From NCBI RefSeq assembly GCF_000420825.1, contig NZ_ATVR01000002.1:1-64000 (forward strand): a stretch of DNA of 64,000 nt, given 5' to 3'. Shown here piece by piece: positions 8,715 to 17,304 of this stretch. Origin of the DNA: Butyrivibrio sp. AE2015. GTDB lineage: Bacteria; Bacillota; Clostridia; Lachnospirales; Lachnospiraceae. Below the pieces are notes generated by a model. It did no database searches, was not told the DNA's origin, and was given only the letters and a program-made list of their open reading frames with translations. The position numbers and the translations under genes were made by a program. Position 1 is the stretch's first letter. Each line of letters begins with the position of its first letter.

Positions 8715-10472
8715 CTAAGCAATAAAGCTTACGTTAACCGGGACTCTTTTTAGCTTGATACCACCGTTTTCCTCACGCATCAGCATGAGTCTTGTAGGCT
8801 CCTTTACTACATTTCCGCTTCTTAAATAGGTCATGATATCATTGTCAAAATCCATAACCACAACCTCCTTTTTACCGGAAGCTGTATAATCAAACACTGC
8901 CTTTTCAAATCTAAACAGATCTGACCATCCATCATTGTGCTCATTATCCACTATTTTCTTAAGCACAATTTCAAGCTTATCAAGAAGCTCACTTTGAGTA
9001 ACAAGTTCATAATACTTAAAAAACAGCATTTCGAAGTCATCTTCGTACTTCTTATAAATATCATGTATCTCATATTTGTTCATGATCTGGTACAGGGTCA
9101 TGTAAAACCTTCCGGCAAACATGCTAAGCAGCATAACTACAGACTCAATATAGGGATACTTGATCCTCACCTCAGAATCGAAGGTGTAAAACTGAAGGAA
9201 AAGCTCTTTGTTCTGCCTTATGAGATCTTTACATCTTTTTCCACAAACTGCCCTGTTAAAAATACTTAAATCCACTTTTTCAAAGTCAAAATATGCTCTG
9301 TCTGCAATCTTATCTGCTTCCTCCGTTGCTGGAAGCGGAAAGAATTTGTGAAGCTGCACAGTTGCCTTTCCTGTTAAAAAGACCTTTCTTAGCATTGTAA
9401 GTGTCTTTTCATAATCTTCGATGGTTTCATCAGGATAGCCATAAATAAAAGAAACTGTGGGAACAATCCCCTGCCTAATCATGAAAGTTATCATATCCAT
9501 GGCATTATCAAGGTTCAGATTCTTTTTTATAACCTTCTGCATTCTCTCAGATCCGGTCTCAATGCCAAGATATATTTCAAGACACCCGGACCTTTTCATG
9601 AGCTCTATCACTTCATGGTCAAGAACATCTACTCTTGATGAACATCTCCATACATAGGGGCTGCCTTTTTCTATAAGTGAATTGCAAAAGCTGACCAGAT
9701 GCTTTCTGTTTGCAGTGAACATATCGTGCTGAATGGAAAAGCTGCGAATCCCATACATCTCATAGTATTTGTCCATTTCAGAAATCAGGACAGGAACGGG
9801 CTTAACACGAAACTGCCTTTTCCAGAACCTGGAAGTGGAGCAAAAGGTGCACTGAAACGGACACCCTCTTCCTCCCTCTATCATTACTCTTGCATCTTTA
9901 TGTTTAAGAATTTCTCCCAGATCGTACTGGGTGTAATTAGTTAGCTCATCGTCAGCTAAAAGAGGTGCACATGGATTTTGCCTTATCTCATTTCCGTATC
10001 GATACGAAACTCCCGGAACAGATGAAAAATCTCTTTTACCAAAGATTTCATCCATAAGGGGCAATATGCTCTTTTCAGACTCGCCCAGGCATATGAGGTC
10101 TACAAAATCAAAGGTCTCAAGGCATTCTTTGGCGGTTAGCGTCGCATGGGGACCGCCATAGAAAATAAATATGTCTCTGTTTCTTTTCCTTATAACCTCT
10201 GATACCGCCACCACCATATGAAAGGTGTTGCATATTGTATAAAAGCCCACGACCTCCGGCTTCTTTTCAAGGATTACCTCCGCCATTTCGTCGATAAGAT
10301 CATCAGGGGTTTTGTTAATGTCAAACTCACCTTTTGCAACGAGATTGTCAAAGCTCAAAATCTCCGTGTCATACTTTTCTGAAATGATGTTCTTTAATAT
10401 GATCTGTCCAATATGCGGCGTGGCGTTTCCTGACTTGGTAAGCTCCATTCCGTTTACAAATAAGACTTCCAT
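8715..10472 (-). CDS. B12-binding-domain radical SAM protein (class B-like)
   Basis: A 585-residue protein with an N-terminal Rossmann-like cobalamin-binding domain (about 1-140; GFYTICNTFHMV and FYGGPHAT segments) and a radical-SAM barrel whose cluster motif is CPFQCTFC (about 204-211), followed by the SAM-binding segment EIYLGIETGS. The C-terminal about 180 residues are not recognised. Such enzymes commonly methylate unactivated carbons, but others catalyse ring contractions or other rearrangements, so the reaction cannot be named. Its start overlaps the YcaO stop (TAATG), placing it firmly in the RiPP operon; precursor peptide is the likely substrate. Confidence 0.88.
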   Translation of the reverse strand: MEVLFVNGMELTKSGNATPHIGQIILKNIISEKYDTEILSFDNLVAKGEFDINKTPDDLIDEMAEVILEKKPEVVGFYTICNTFHMVVAVSEVIRKRNRDIFIFYGGPHATLTAKECLETFDFVDLICLGESEKSILPLMDEIFGKRDFSSVPGVSYRYGNEIRQNPCAPLLADDELTNYTQYDLGEILKHKDARVMIEGGRGCPFQCTFCSTSRFWKRQFRVKPVPVLISEMDKYYEMYGIRSFSIQHDMFTANRKHLVSFCNSLIEKGSPYVWRCSSRVDVLDHEVIELMKRSGCLEIYLGIETGSERMQKVIKKNLNLDNAMDMITFMIRQGIVPTVSFIYGYPDETIEDYEKTLTMLRKVFLTGKATVQLHKFFPLPATEEADKIADRAYFDFEKVDLSIFNRAVCGKRCKDLIRQNKELFLQFYTFDSEVRIKYPYIESVVMLLSMFAGRFYMTLYQIMNKYEIHDIYKKYEDDFEMLFFKYYELVTQSELLDKLEIVLKKIVDNEHNDGWSDLFRFEKAVFDYTASGKKEVVVMDFDNDIMTYLRSGNVVKEPTRLMLMREENGGIKLKRVPVNVSFIA

Positions 10473-12190
10473 TAGTCTCCTCTGATTCCATTTTGTACCA
10501 ACATGTTCTCGGTCATACTTTCTATCAGCATCAGTTCCTGACGTCTTCTTACCTTTTGTAATTCCTCGTTCTCAGCCTCTTTCTTTGCAAAAAGCATGCT
10601 GCTTGTCAGGGCTGAATGATCAAACCAGTTCTTTAATGCCTCATTAGAAGGCCCATCCATTACTCTGAAGACCTGTTCATATATCTTTTCATCAAAGAAA
10701 AACTCTATAAGACTCTTTATTGTTTCCTTGTCCTTGGCGGACATTTCAAGCCTTAGATACTGCAAAAGACACTGTTCATGTCTTCCCTGTTCTCCCTCTA
10801 AAAATGAAGCGGCATTATTTTTATCCCCTGTCATGATTGCCAAAAGAGCTTTTAAAATACTGCATGGCAAGGGCATATCCCTCATATCGCTTCTTGCACA
10901 TACAGCGGACGAGTCGTCTGTTATGGCAAAAAGAATCTCTTTTGCCCTTTCAGCCTCAGTTACTTCCGATAATGCCGCAGCGCTGTGGACTATATCGCGG
11001 ATTTTCGAATACTGAAGATTTCTTTTTCCAAATTTAAATGGGAGGATTGATACCCCCGGCGCATAAATACGCACTGAATAAATACCTGCGTATTTATATT
11101 TTCTTATGTACACATCCCCTGAAAGTCCTAAGAGAATGTCTGTAAGGTGCTGAGTCCATTCGCTATTGCCTGTGTCCTTCTCTTCCCAGCTTTTATATTC
11201 CCATGATGGTTTCCCTGCAAAAAAGGCATCGGGAAGATCAGCACAGTCATTTCTAAATGAATCTGAGAGATTTCTAAATCCCAAAACATTGCCGCATTCC
11301 TGTGGCCAGGAGACCATGTACTGCCTCGTCTTTAAATCCTTCCATCCCTGGGCCATTTCCGTAAGGCATCTCTCCAGCGCGATCTCAAAGAGCGGATGTG
11401 AACCAAATCTTGAAGAATACTTCCCACTTTGCCTGTCTACCAGAACAACATTGATGACAGGAAGCTTTTTACCAAGGGATGCATCCCGCACTATAAGGCT
11501 GCATCCTGACTGTTTCTCTATATCAGTTATAAGATCTGCAAGACGTGGCACCCTCTCCCTGATCTCATCAATTGTTATCCGGGGCGGAGTCAGCTCTTTT
11601 AATATGATCTCAAACTTGGCATATCTCTCAATAACCTCGCACAAAGCCTGCGTTGCAGCCTCTTCCTGGGTATTGCCTGAGGCCATGCCGTTACTACCCG
11701 AAAGTATATTTAACAGGTCCTCTGGCATATAGACCTGCTGCCTTGTTTTCACACTATAATATGGGACAAAAGATACCTCTTCCTGCCCCGTATATTCTTT
11801 GACAAATTCCTCTTTGGAGTGGTCATCGGGATCACTTGAAGAATTTCGAAAATCTCTTGCAATATCCTCATTTTCCCAGATCTTAGACGCAGGAAATCTC
11901 TTTTCATCAGGCCATCTTTTGATGTTCTCGCTCCCAAGGCTTGTCCTGTACAAGGCCCGGTTCTGCAGCCTCTCAGCAGCTTCACCATAGGCACTTGCCA
12001 TGGCAAATTCTTTGCTGGCACCTTTTCCCCAGACCTGCCATCTGCAAACAGGGTCATATAAAAGGACGCTAAAAAGCTCATTTCCCGCCTTATACTCTTT
12101 TGTTTTTGTCTCTATTCCTATGGACTCGAAGGCATCTTTTACTATTCTTACAGTTTCCCCCGGGTCTCTTTCCTTACCTTTTCGAATCAT
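10472..12190 (-). CDS. YcaO protein of the E. coli YcaO type, in a RiPP operon
   Basis: YcaO enzymes use ATP to activate peptide backbone amides. The 572-residue chain shows GKGAS (55-59) and SAYGEAAER (66-74), then SNGMASGNT (166-174), EVIERY (185-190), and HPLFEIALERCLTEMAQG further on; these hold the ATP/Mg acidic residues. The C-terminal about 170 residues, with LKALLAIMTGDK and then helix-rich sequence, resemble the YcaO_C domain of E. coli YcaO (about 586 residues), which is linked to RimO and methylthiolation of ribosomal protein S12. It lacks the proline-rich C-terminus of azoline cyclodehydratases, and no ThiF-like E1 partner or TfuA is encoded nearby. Embedded between a PP-loop ATPase and a B12 radical-SAM gene. 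Likely makes a thioamide, amidine or other backbone change; the product is unknown. Confidence 0.9.
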   Translation of the reverse strand: MIRKGKERDPGETVRIVKDAFESIGIETKTKEYKAGNELFSVLLYDPVCRWQVWGKGASKEFAMASAYGEAAERLQNRALYRTSLGSENIKRWPDEKRFPASKIWENEDIARDFRNSSSDPDDHSKEEFVKEYTGQEEVSFVPYYSVKTRQQVYMPEDLLNILSGSNGMASGNTQEEAATQALCEVIERYAKFEIILKELTPPRITIDEIRERVPRLADLITDIEKQSGCSLIVRDASLGKKLPVINVVLVDRQSGKYSSRFGSHPLFEIALERCLTEMAQGWKDLKTRQYMVSWPQECGNVLGFRNLSDSFRNDCADLPDAFFAGKPSWEYKSWEEKDTGNSEWTQHLTDILLGLSGDVYIRKYKYAGIYSVRIYAPGVSILPFKFGKRNLQYSKIRDIVHSAAALSEVTEAERAKEILFAITDDSSAVCARSDMRDMPLPCSILKALLAIMTGDKNNAASFLEGEQGRHEQCLLQYLRLEMSAKDKETIKSLIEFFFDEKIYEQVFRVMDGPSNEALKNWFDHSALTSSMLFAKKEAENEELQKVRRRQELMLIESMTENMLVQNGIRGD

Positions 12191-12196
12191 CTTGTG

Positions 12197-12847
12197 TCAC
12201 CCTTCCAACAGAACATCGCTCATAGCTCTTCCACCACCTGCTATAGGCTCTTTAAACACCACCTTCATCGGAGCTTTGAATATTGGTCCGTCAACCGTGA
12301 TTGAATGATATTCACCATCTTCTCCGCAAACATCAATTTTCTTTTGCCTGAAATCTTCTATAAGTTCTTTGGTTATCTGCTTTCCTATATAAGACGGATC
12401 AAGATAATCTGTTTTAACGGCTTTAATTAAGAATTTATATCCTCTGTCAAGAACTTCATTTAGTATGCTTTCTGATGACTCATTCCACAGAGGGCATAAA
12501 AGCTCAATATTAAGACGCTCTGCCAGATGCCTGTTCCAGTCAGCCACATCCTCTCTGTAAATATCACCTGTGACCATGGCATCCGCATGATACTTTTCAA
12601 TGGCCTCTTTCAAGACATTGTACATATCGTCCTCGTTGTGAAGTTCGTCTGTTTCACAGAATATGACAGGTATTCCTAAAAGCTCCTCATACTTCTCATA
12701 AACATCCCTTCTGATGCCATGATTGTAGTTAAAGCCTCTTCTTGTAACCGTAGTAAAAAGAGCTACCGGCTCATGTCCCTGACGAATAAGTCTATCCAGA
12801 CATAAGGTACAATCTTTTCCCCCGCTGTAAGCCATTATAAATTTCAT
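12197..12847 (-). CDS. Dph6/DUF71-type PP-loop ATPase (amide ligase-like)
   Basis: A 216-residue member of the adenine-nucleotide alpha-hydrolase fold with PP-loop SGGKD at residues 8-12 and the family's C-terminal signature CGEDGEYH. The eukaryotic/archaeal relatives (Dph6) adenylate a carboxylate of diphthine and amidate it. Bacteria have no diphthamide, so another carboxyl substrate is needed. It lies 6 bases upstream of the YcaO gene and 9 bases downstream of a radical-SAM gene, all in one strand. I infer that it activates a carboxylate of the precursor (side chain or C-terminus) or supplies nitrogen or sulfur for YcaO chemistry. The fold assignment is firm, the substrate is a guess. Confidence 0.85.
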   Translation of the reverse strand: MKFIMAYSGGKDCTLCLDRLIRQGHEPVALFTTVTRRGFNYNHGIRRDVYEKYEELLGIPVIFCETDELHNEDDMYNVLKEAIEKYHADAMVTGDIYREDVADWNRHLAERLNIELLCPLWNESSESILNEVLDRGYKFLIKAVKTDYLDPSYIGKQITKELIEDFRQKKIDVCGEDGEYHSITVDGPIFKAPMKVVFKEPIAGGGRAMSDVLLEG

Positions 12848-12856
12848 TTAGTCCTC

Positions 12857-13981
12857 CTATCCAAGGGCTGCCAGGCTCTTTCCCAGCTGCACTGCTGCCT
12901 TTACTTTATTAAGATAACCTTCCTTAAAATAGGTACAAAAGTACCTGTCCTTACCATGAAGTCCAAACCCTTCAATTCCTGCGATGATGCGGCACCCTCC
13001 CATACAGGTCTTGAGATACCCACATTCTTTGCATTCCGGATTAAAACGCGCATGCTCGCTTAGTGTATACCCCATAAAGTTCATGTATCCCGAGGACTTT
13101 ATGGCTTTTTCTATCCCACCTTCGGATATCTTTTGCATGGACTCCCGTGCCTCTTTAACCCCGGCAATTCCCGCACAGGGAAGGAGTCTGTCATCCACAT
13201 ACAAAAAAGGAACTGTTTCTTCCTTGGCACACATTGCTTTATCACAGTCATCCACGTACATCTTAAAGCGCTCTACCGGTATATCCCATATTCCATTCTG
13301 GCCATCTCCATAGAAATATGCACTGAGAAATACTTTCATTTTGATGTTATCCACAAAATAAAAGGGGATATACTCACAAAATGCATCTAACACCTCAGAT
13401 GGGGTAAGCATTTTGAGCTGATTTCCTTTTAGGGCATTGCCTGCCATTATAAGAGGTGAAACCTTAAGAGAACTGCAGCCATACTCTTGCAGAGTTTTTA
13501 TACTCTCTCTTAGATTCTCTGCATTTCCTTTATAGAAGGTCATATCGCTTGCTGTCTCAAAGCCTTCCTCTCTGCAAAGATCAAATGCTGCCAGCGTCTT
13601 TTCTTTTGCCCCCTTAAAATTCCTCACAATATCATGCGTTTCATCACCGTCATAGCTGATGCTGAAGGTGGTTTCATTCCCAAAGTCTCTAAGCATGCCC
13701 AGGAGCTCTTTTGTTACTAGCGCTCCATTTGTGATTATTCCGGTCACTTTAATGTCAGCATCAAAAAGTGCTCTCAAAAGCTGTCCCAAATCTTTTCTGA
13801 TAAGAGGCTCTCCTCCTGTCAGAACCACCTTCTTGATCCCATAATCCTTAAAGTATTCAATATCAGATAAAAGGCGGGAAATATCCGGTTCAGTTCTGTT
13901 ATCTTCACCAAGATAACAGTGGCTGCAGTGATAGTTGCAGTTGCCCGTTATCATCCATTGCACAACATCCACATTTCCCAT
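12857..13981 (-). CDS. Radical SAM/SPASM peptide-modifying enzyme (third)
   Basis: A 374-residue radical-SAM protein: cluster motif CNYHCSHC near residues 14-21, LTGGEPL at about 54-60, and a C-terminal SPASM domain with Cys in DDCDKAMC, LLPCAG, ECKECGYLKTCMGGC and FCTYF. SPASM enzymes place thioether or carbon-carbon bonds in peptides. Unlike its upstream neighbour it has no N-terminal recognition extension. The barrel shares phrases with that neighbour (SYDG..THD..RNFKGA versus SFDG..THDWIRNYKGA), so the two look like tandem paralogues. Only 4 bases separate the two genes. Substrate is presumed to be the precursors at 17 kb. Confidence 0.93.
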   Translation of the reverse strand: MGNVDVVQWMITGNCNYHCSHCYLGEDNRTEPDISRLLSDIEYFKDYGIKKVVLTGGEPLIRKDLGQLLRALFDADIKVTGIITNGALVTKELLGMLRDFGNETTFSISYDGDETHDIVRNFKGAKEKTLAAFDLCREEGFETASDMTFYKGNAENLRESIKTLQEYGCSSLKVSPLIMAGNALKGNQLKMLTPSEVLDAFCEYIPFYFVDNIKMKVFLSAYFYGDGQNGIWDIPVERFKMYVDDCDKAMCAKEETVPFLYVDDRLLPCAGIAGVKEARESMQKISEGGIEKAIKSSGYMNFMGYTLSEHARFNPECKECGYLKTCMGGCRIIAGIEGFGLHGKDRYFCTYFKEGYLNKVKAAVQLGKSLAALG

Positions 13982-13985
13982 CAGG

Positions 13986-15419
13986 CTATTCCTCTAATAT
14001 CTTTAGAAGTTTCTCGTAGTAACCCTTTTTGTAAAAAGTACATGTTAAAGGCGCCGGAAGTTTTATATCAATATCGCAGTTCTCAAAGGTATATCCGTTT
14101 GCAACTGCCTTATAGAGCATTCCGCACACACGACAGTTTCCGCCATGGCACCTTTCTTCCCAGTCGCAGCCTTTACAGTCTTTTGAATGTTCTATTACTT
14201 CTTCCGAAGTCATTCTCATAATTTCCGAATAATGCGAATCATTAATGATGTCTCTAAGGGGTCTTTTTAGAATATTGGAATCCTCTCCAAGCCATCCTGT
14301 CTGAAGTGCAACGCCTTCGCAGCCATCACATGGGAATACCATTCCTGTAGATGATACATAAAGATCATTTATCGCTTTAAAGCACCAGGCAGAATTTTTG
14401 ATATCCTCCGATTCATATCTGTATGGAGATCCGCTTTTTAGCGCCTCTGCTGTTATGCCTTTTGTAAGTGTCGGGCCGTTAAACCAGACGATCTCAAGAT
14501 CTTTTTTATTCTCCTGTCTGATACTTGACATTACCTCAAGCATTACCGTCCAATAATCCTCTGCTGACAAACTTCCATATCCGCTCCTTATCCACTTTGG
14601 GCCTTCACTGGTCCTTATGAAAAAGATAGATCGTATTCCCAGATCATAGAGATAGTGGGCAGTTTCAGGGAGTCTCTCTGCCGTCTTGGAATTCACATTG
14701 ACATTGGCCTTCACCTCAAAGCCGCTATCCAGTGCAAATGCTATGGATTCCTCCGCTTTTTTTTGGGCTCCCTTATAATTTCGTATCCAGTCATGAGTTC
14801 CCACACCATCAAAGCTTATTACAATCTGCGGATTTAAACCGTTTTCTTTAAGGCTTTTTACTATCCTTTCATCAAGAAACATTCCATTTGTGTAAAGGCG
14901 GAACATTTCCATATTCCTGTCTGCCATGGCCTTTATGATATCTGTAAAATCAGAGCGAAGAAGTGGCTCTCCTCCTGTTATTGTGAGCTTTCTGATACCA
15001 CAGTCTTTATACTGGTCAAGAATATAAGTTATCTGGTCAAAAGAAAATTCAAAGGGAACTTTCCCATATTCGGTAGCGGAAAAGCAGTGGATACAGTTTA
15101 AATTGCACCTTCCTGTCACACTAAAAAAACCGCGAGGAATACGCCTGTTATCAAAGTGCTTATACTTCTGCCAGGTTTCAATTTCTTTTGGTTTGTTCGT
15201 CTTTTCAAGGACTCCCATTTCCATATATTTTTTTATAACCTGCTCTTGCCTGCTGCCTTCTTCGATTTCAATATCAGTTACCCCATCGCATTTATTCAGA
15301 AGATCAAAGAGCGGAAATGTAAGTCTGTATGGAAGGTCCAGTTCACCGGACTTTTCAAGTAGCATAAGATCTTTTTGGTAACCTCTTAGGCACCATGGTT
15401 GTTTTAAGCCAAAAAACAT
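13986..15419 (-). CDS. Radical SAM/SPASM peptide-modifying enzyme (second)
   Basis: A 477-residue protein: an N-terminal about 100 residues with FDLLNKCDGVTDIEI, reminiscent of a PqqD-like peptide-recognition winged helix, then the radical-SAM motif CNLNCIHC and ITGGEPLL, and a Cys-rich SPASM tail (FPCDGCEG, CKGCDWEERCHGGNCRVC, CTFYKKGY). It is a paralogue of the shorter third enzyme and lies between it and the first. The presence of a recognition-like domain here and in the first enzyme, but not in the third, suggests that the third may borrow leader recognition from a partner. Assignment as radical SAM/SPASM is secure; the reaction is not known. Confidence 0.93.
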   Translation of the reverse strand: MFFGLKQPWCLRGYQKDLMLLEKSGELDLPYRLTFPLFDLLNKCDGVTDIEIEEGSRQEQVIKKYMEMGVLEKTNKPKEIETWQKYKHFDNRRIPRGFFSVTGRCNLNCIHCFSATEYGKVPFEFSFDQITYILDQYKDCGIRKLTITGGEPLLRSDFTDIIKAMADRNMEMFRLYTNGMFLDERIVKSLKENGLNPQIVISFDGVGTHDWIRNYKGAQKKAEESIAFALDSGFEVKANVNVNSKTAERLPETAHYLYDLGIRSIFFIRTSEGPKWIRSGYGSLSAEDYWTVMLEVMSSIRQENKKDLEIVWFNGPTLTKGITAEALKSGSPYRYESEDIKNSAWCFKAINDLYVSSTGMVFPCDGCEGVALQTGWLGEDSNILKRPLRDIINDSHYSEIMRMTSEEVIEHSKDCKGCDWEERCHGGNCRVCGMLYKAVANGYTFENCDIDIKLPAPLTCTFYKKGYYEKLLKILEE

Positions 15420-15436
15420 CTATCCTCCCTGAAGGA

Positions 15437-16957
15437 TCACCTGAAAATCCTTTCATATCTGTTAAGGTACTTCTTTAAGATTTTCTGAGCTTCGAGCTGC
15501 GACATTGTGGATAAAAGAAGCTCTTTTTCTTCATCTGTAATGTTCAAAAGAAGGTCGTACCAGCTTCCGGATAGCTCTTTTTCTCCGCTTTCTTTATATT
15601 TTTTGCTGCAAATATAAGGAACAACCTCTTCGAAGGCTTCTTTAAAGGTTCCGCAGAATCCTTTGTTCATAGTTCCATATGCGTGTTCGCTTTCAATGGC
15701 ACATCCACCGCCGCAAACCATCATCATTGGACAAGCTTCGCAGTCCTCAAGCCTGTCAGCTGTACGTCCTCTCCATTTGGGGAAATTAAGATCGAAGCGA
15801 AAACTCTTTGCTTCAAGATCAGTGTAACCTACTGTGTATTCCTCCATTGAAACCACATCCCAACAGGTATATAACTTGCCGTCAGGGTCTACTACAAGCA
15901 TATCTGACTCAGCTCCACAAGCTGCAGGACGAAGTGGGGGATATGTCTCTTTTGCAAGTGCACCTCCAACCCTTCTCGTGATCTGTCCATATAGCATGCA
16001 GTGCTGCAAAGCCGTTTTTTTATCTATACCTGATGCCTTCATGGTCTCATACATCTCAAGATCCGTTATGGCATTTTGTGGATCATCTTCAAAGCAGCCT
16101 ATTGTAGCTTTGAAATACCAGTAGAAATTCGGATACTCTAAGAATCCTCTTTTTTCAAACTCCTCTGGGAGCTTCATTACACTTTCTAAATTAGATCTGT
16201 TTATATTAGTTCTAAGATGAACCCGTATGCCCTTTTTGAGCACAAGGGAAATATTCTTCATTATTTTCTCATAACTGCCCTGACCACCGGCCAGATATCG
16301 CCTCTTGTCGTGAACTTCTCTCGGCCCATCGACAGTTATCTGAATAAAATCGAACCAGTCAGGTTCCAATATATCTATATACTCATCAAGGTCATATCCG
16401 TTTGTGACGCATATAAGCTTGATCTCTCTTTCATGACAGGCATTTATTATATACTCCACCTGCTTTTTGTTGGTTCTAAGAAGCGGCTCTCCGCCATATA
16501 AAAAGACATTTCTTATGCGCCTGCCCTGTCTTATATACTCATCAACCTGAGCAAATACCGCATCTAAAACCTCATCGCTCATTGAGTGTCCAAGCCACTC
16601 ATTACCTTTTTCAAGACGCTTACGCTCATAGCAGTAATCACATCTGAAATTACAGTTATAAGTTGGCATTATAACCAGATCAATAATGGACCTGTAGGGC
16701 AGAAGCCACCAGCACCTGGTCAAAAGAGAGGCGTTCTTTAGCTCCTCCTCATCTGACTCTTTTACCAGATGCCCCCTTTTCTTAAGTCTTTCAGAAAGCT
16801 CTTCATCAAGCCCCTGTCCTTCCGATTTAAGACTATCTATGCATGATAATGGAACAACGTCATAGGCTCCATAAACCCCATTTGCTAAAAGAGCCTTTCC
16901 TTCCACATCTTCAAATGGCAGGATCATGTCATACCTACTCAAGTGATAATTATCCAT
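15437..16957 (-). CDS. Radical SAM/SPASM peptide-modifying enzyme (first), Nif11-associated type
   Basis: A 506-residue protein with N-terminal about 95 residues (LANGVYGAYDVVP style) typical of radical-SAM enzymes that accompany Nif11-like precursors, cluster motif CNFRCDYC, LYGGEPLL and the SPASM domain (CGAESDML, YTCWDV, CEACPMMMVCGGGC, FCGTF). It is the first enzyme gene after the precursors. I prefer the ATG at 16957 to an in-frame ATG 12 bases earlier because GGGGG lies five bases before it. Likely installs thioether (Cys to alpha carbon) or other crosslinks; the specific bond cannot be read from sequence. A 12-base-pair hairpin lies between it and the precursors. Confidence 0.93.
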   Translation of the reverse strand: MDNYHLSRYDMILPFEDVEGKALLANGVYGAYDVVPLSCIDSLKSEGQGLDEELSERLKKRGHLVKESDEEELKNASLLTRCWWLLPYRSIIDLVIMPTYNCNFRCDYCYERKRLEKGNEWLGHSMSDEVLDAVFAQVDEYIRQGRRIRNVFLYGGEPLLRTNKKQVEYIINACHEREIKLICVTNGYDLDEYIDILEPDWFDFIQITVDGPREVHDKRRYLAGGQGSYEKIMKNISLVLKKGIRVHLRTNINRSNLESVMKLPEEFEKRGFLEYPNFYWYFKATIGCFEDDPQNAITDLEMYETMKASGIDKKTALQHCMLYGQITRRVGGALAKETYPPLRPAACGAESDMLVVDPDGKLYTCWDVVSMEEYTVGYTDLEAKSFRFDLNFPKWRGRTADRLEDCEACPMMMVCGGGCAIESEHAYGTMNKGFCGTFKEAFEEVVPYICSKKYKESGEKELSGSWYDLLLNITDEEKELLLSTMSQLEAQKILKKYLNRYERIFR

Positions 16958-16978
16958 TATGACCCCCATATACTAAGT

Positions 16979-17019
16979 AAACCCACATATTTATACATAT
17001 GTGGGTTTAGTTTTTTTTT
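16979..17019 (+). terminator. Hairpin with T-tract, plus-strand orientation, between precursors and enzymes
   Basis: A perfect 12-base-pair stem (AAACCCACATAT / ATATGTGGGTTT, loop TTATAC, 16979-17008) is followed on the plus strand by AG and nine T. All flanking genes run on the minus strand, so as written it would stop antisense transcription. In the operon mRNA the same stem lies just upstream of the first radical-SAM start codon with no U-run behind it; it could serve as an RNA-processing or stability element separating abundant precursor message from enzyme message. Confidence 0.6.
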
Positions 17020-17034
17020 GAAATTATGTTCCCC

Positions 17035-17274
17035 TTAGAACAAACCGATGCCTACACAACCAAAAGACACTGCACCGGCACAAGGCTCGCCACCCGCAAT
17101 CTTCTCTGCGCTATCAAGACTTATTTCTTCACTTGAAAGCTGTGCTATGAATTTCTCCGCATCTTCAATTGGGAGATCTATAGACTCCGCTTTGCAAAGA
17201 TCAACAACTTCCTGCGCAGTTTTGCAAGTTGTAAGCTTCTGAAAAAGCTCTTTTGACACTTTGATTTCGCTCAT
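17035..17274 (-). CDS. RiPP precursor peptide 2 (Nif11-like leader, Gly-Gly site)
   Basis: A 79-residue peptide. The leader (1-62) has LFQKLTTCKTAQEVVDLCKA and ends AEKIAGG, the Nif11/NHLP-type pattern. Core EPCAGAVSFGCVGIGLF (63-79) has two Cys (65, 73) and a hydrophobic tail. It lies 30 bases after precursor 1 and 78 bases before the first radical-SAM gene. The start is the ATG at 17274, since AGAGG lies eight bases ahead; a GTG nine bases further upstream is in the same frame but overlaps the Shine-Dalgarno. Its core has little in common with precursor 1 beyond Cys and Gly, so one enzyme set may handle two substrates. Confidence 0.9.
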   Translation of the reverse strand: MSEIKVSKELFQKLTTCKTAQEVVDLCKAESIDLPIEDAEKFIAQLSSEEISLDSAEKIAGGEPCAGAVSFGCVGIGLF

Positions 17275-17304
17275 TTTTTGCACCTCTTATTCAAAAAACT
17301 AAAC

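Noticed and set aside
11166-11732. 188-codon plus-strand frame inside the YcaO gene
   Set aside because: Antisense shadow; no ribosome site and Ser/Leu-rich composition.
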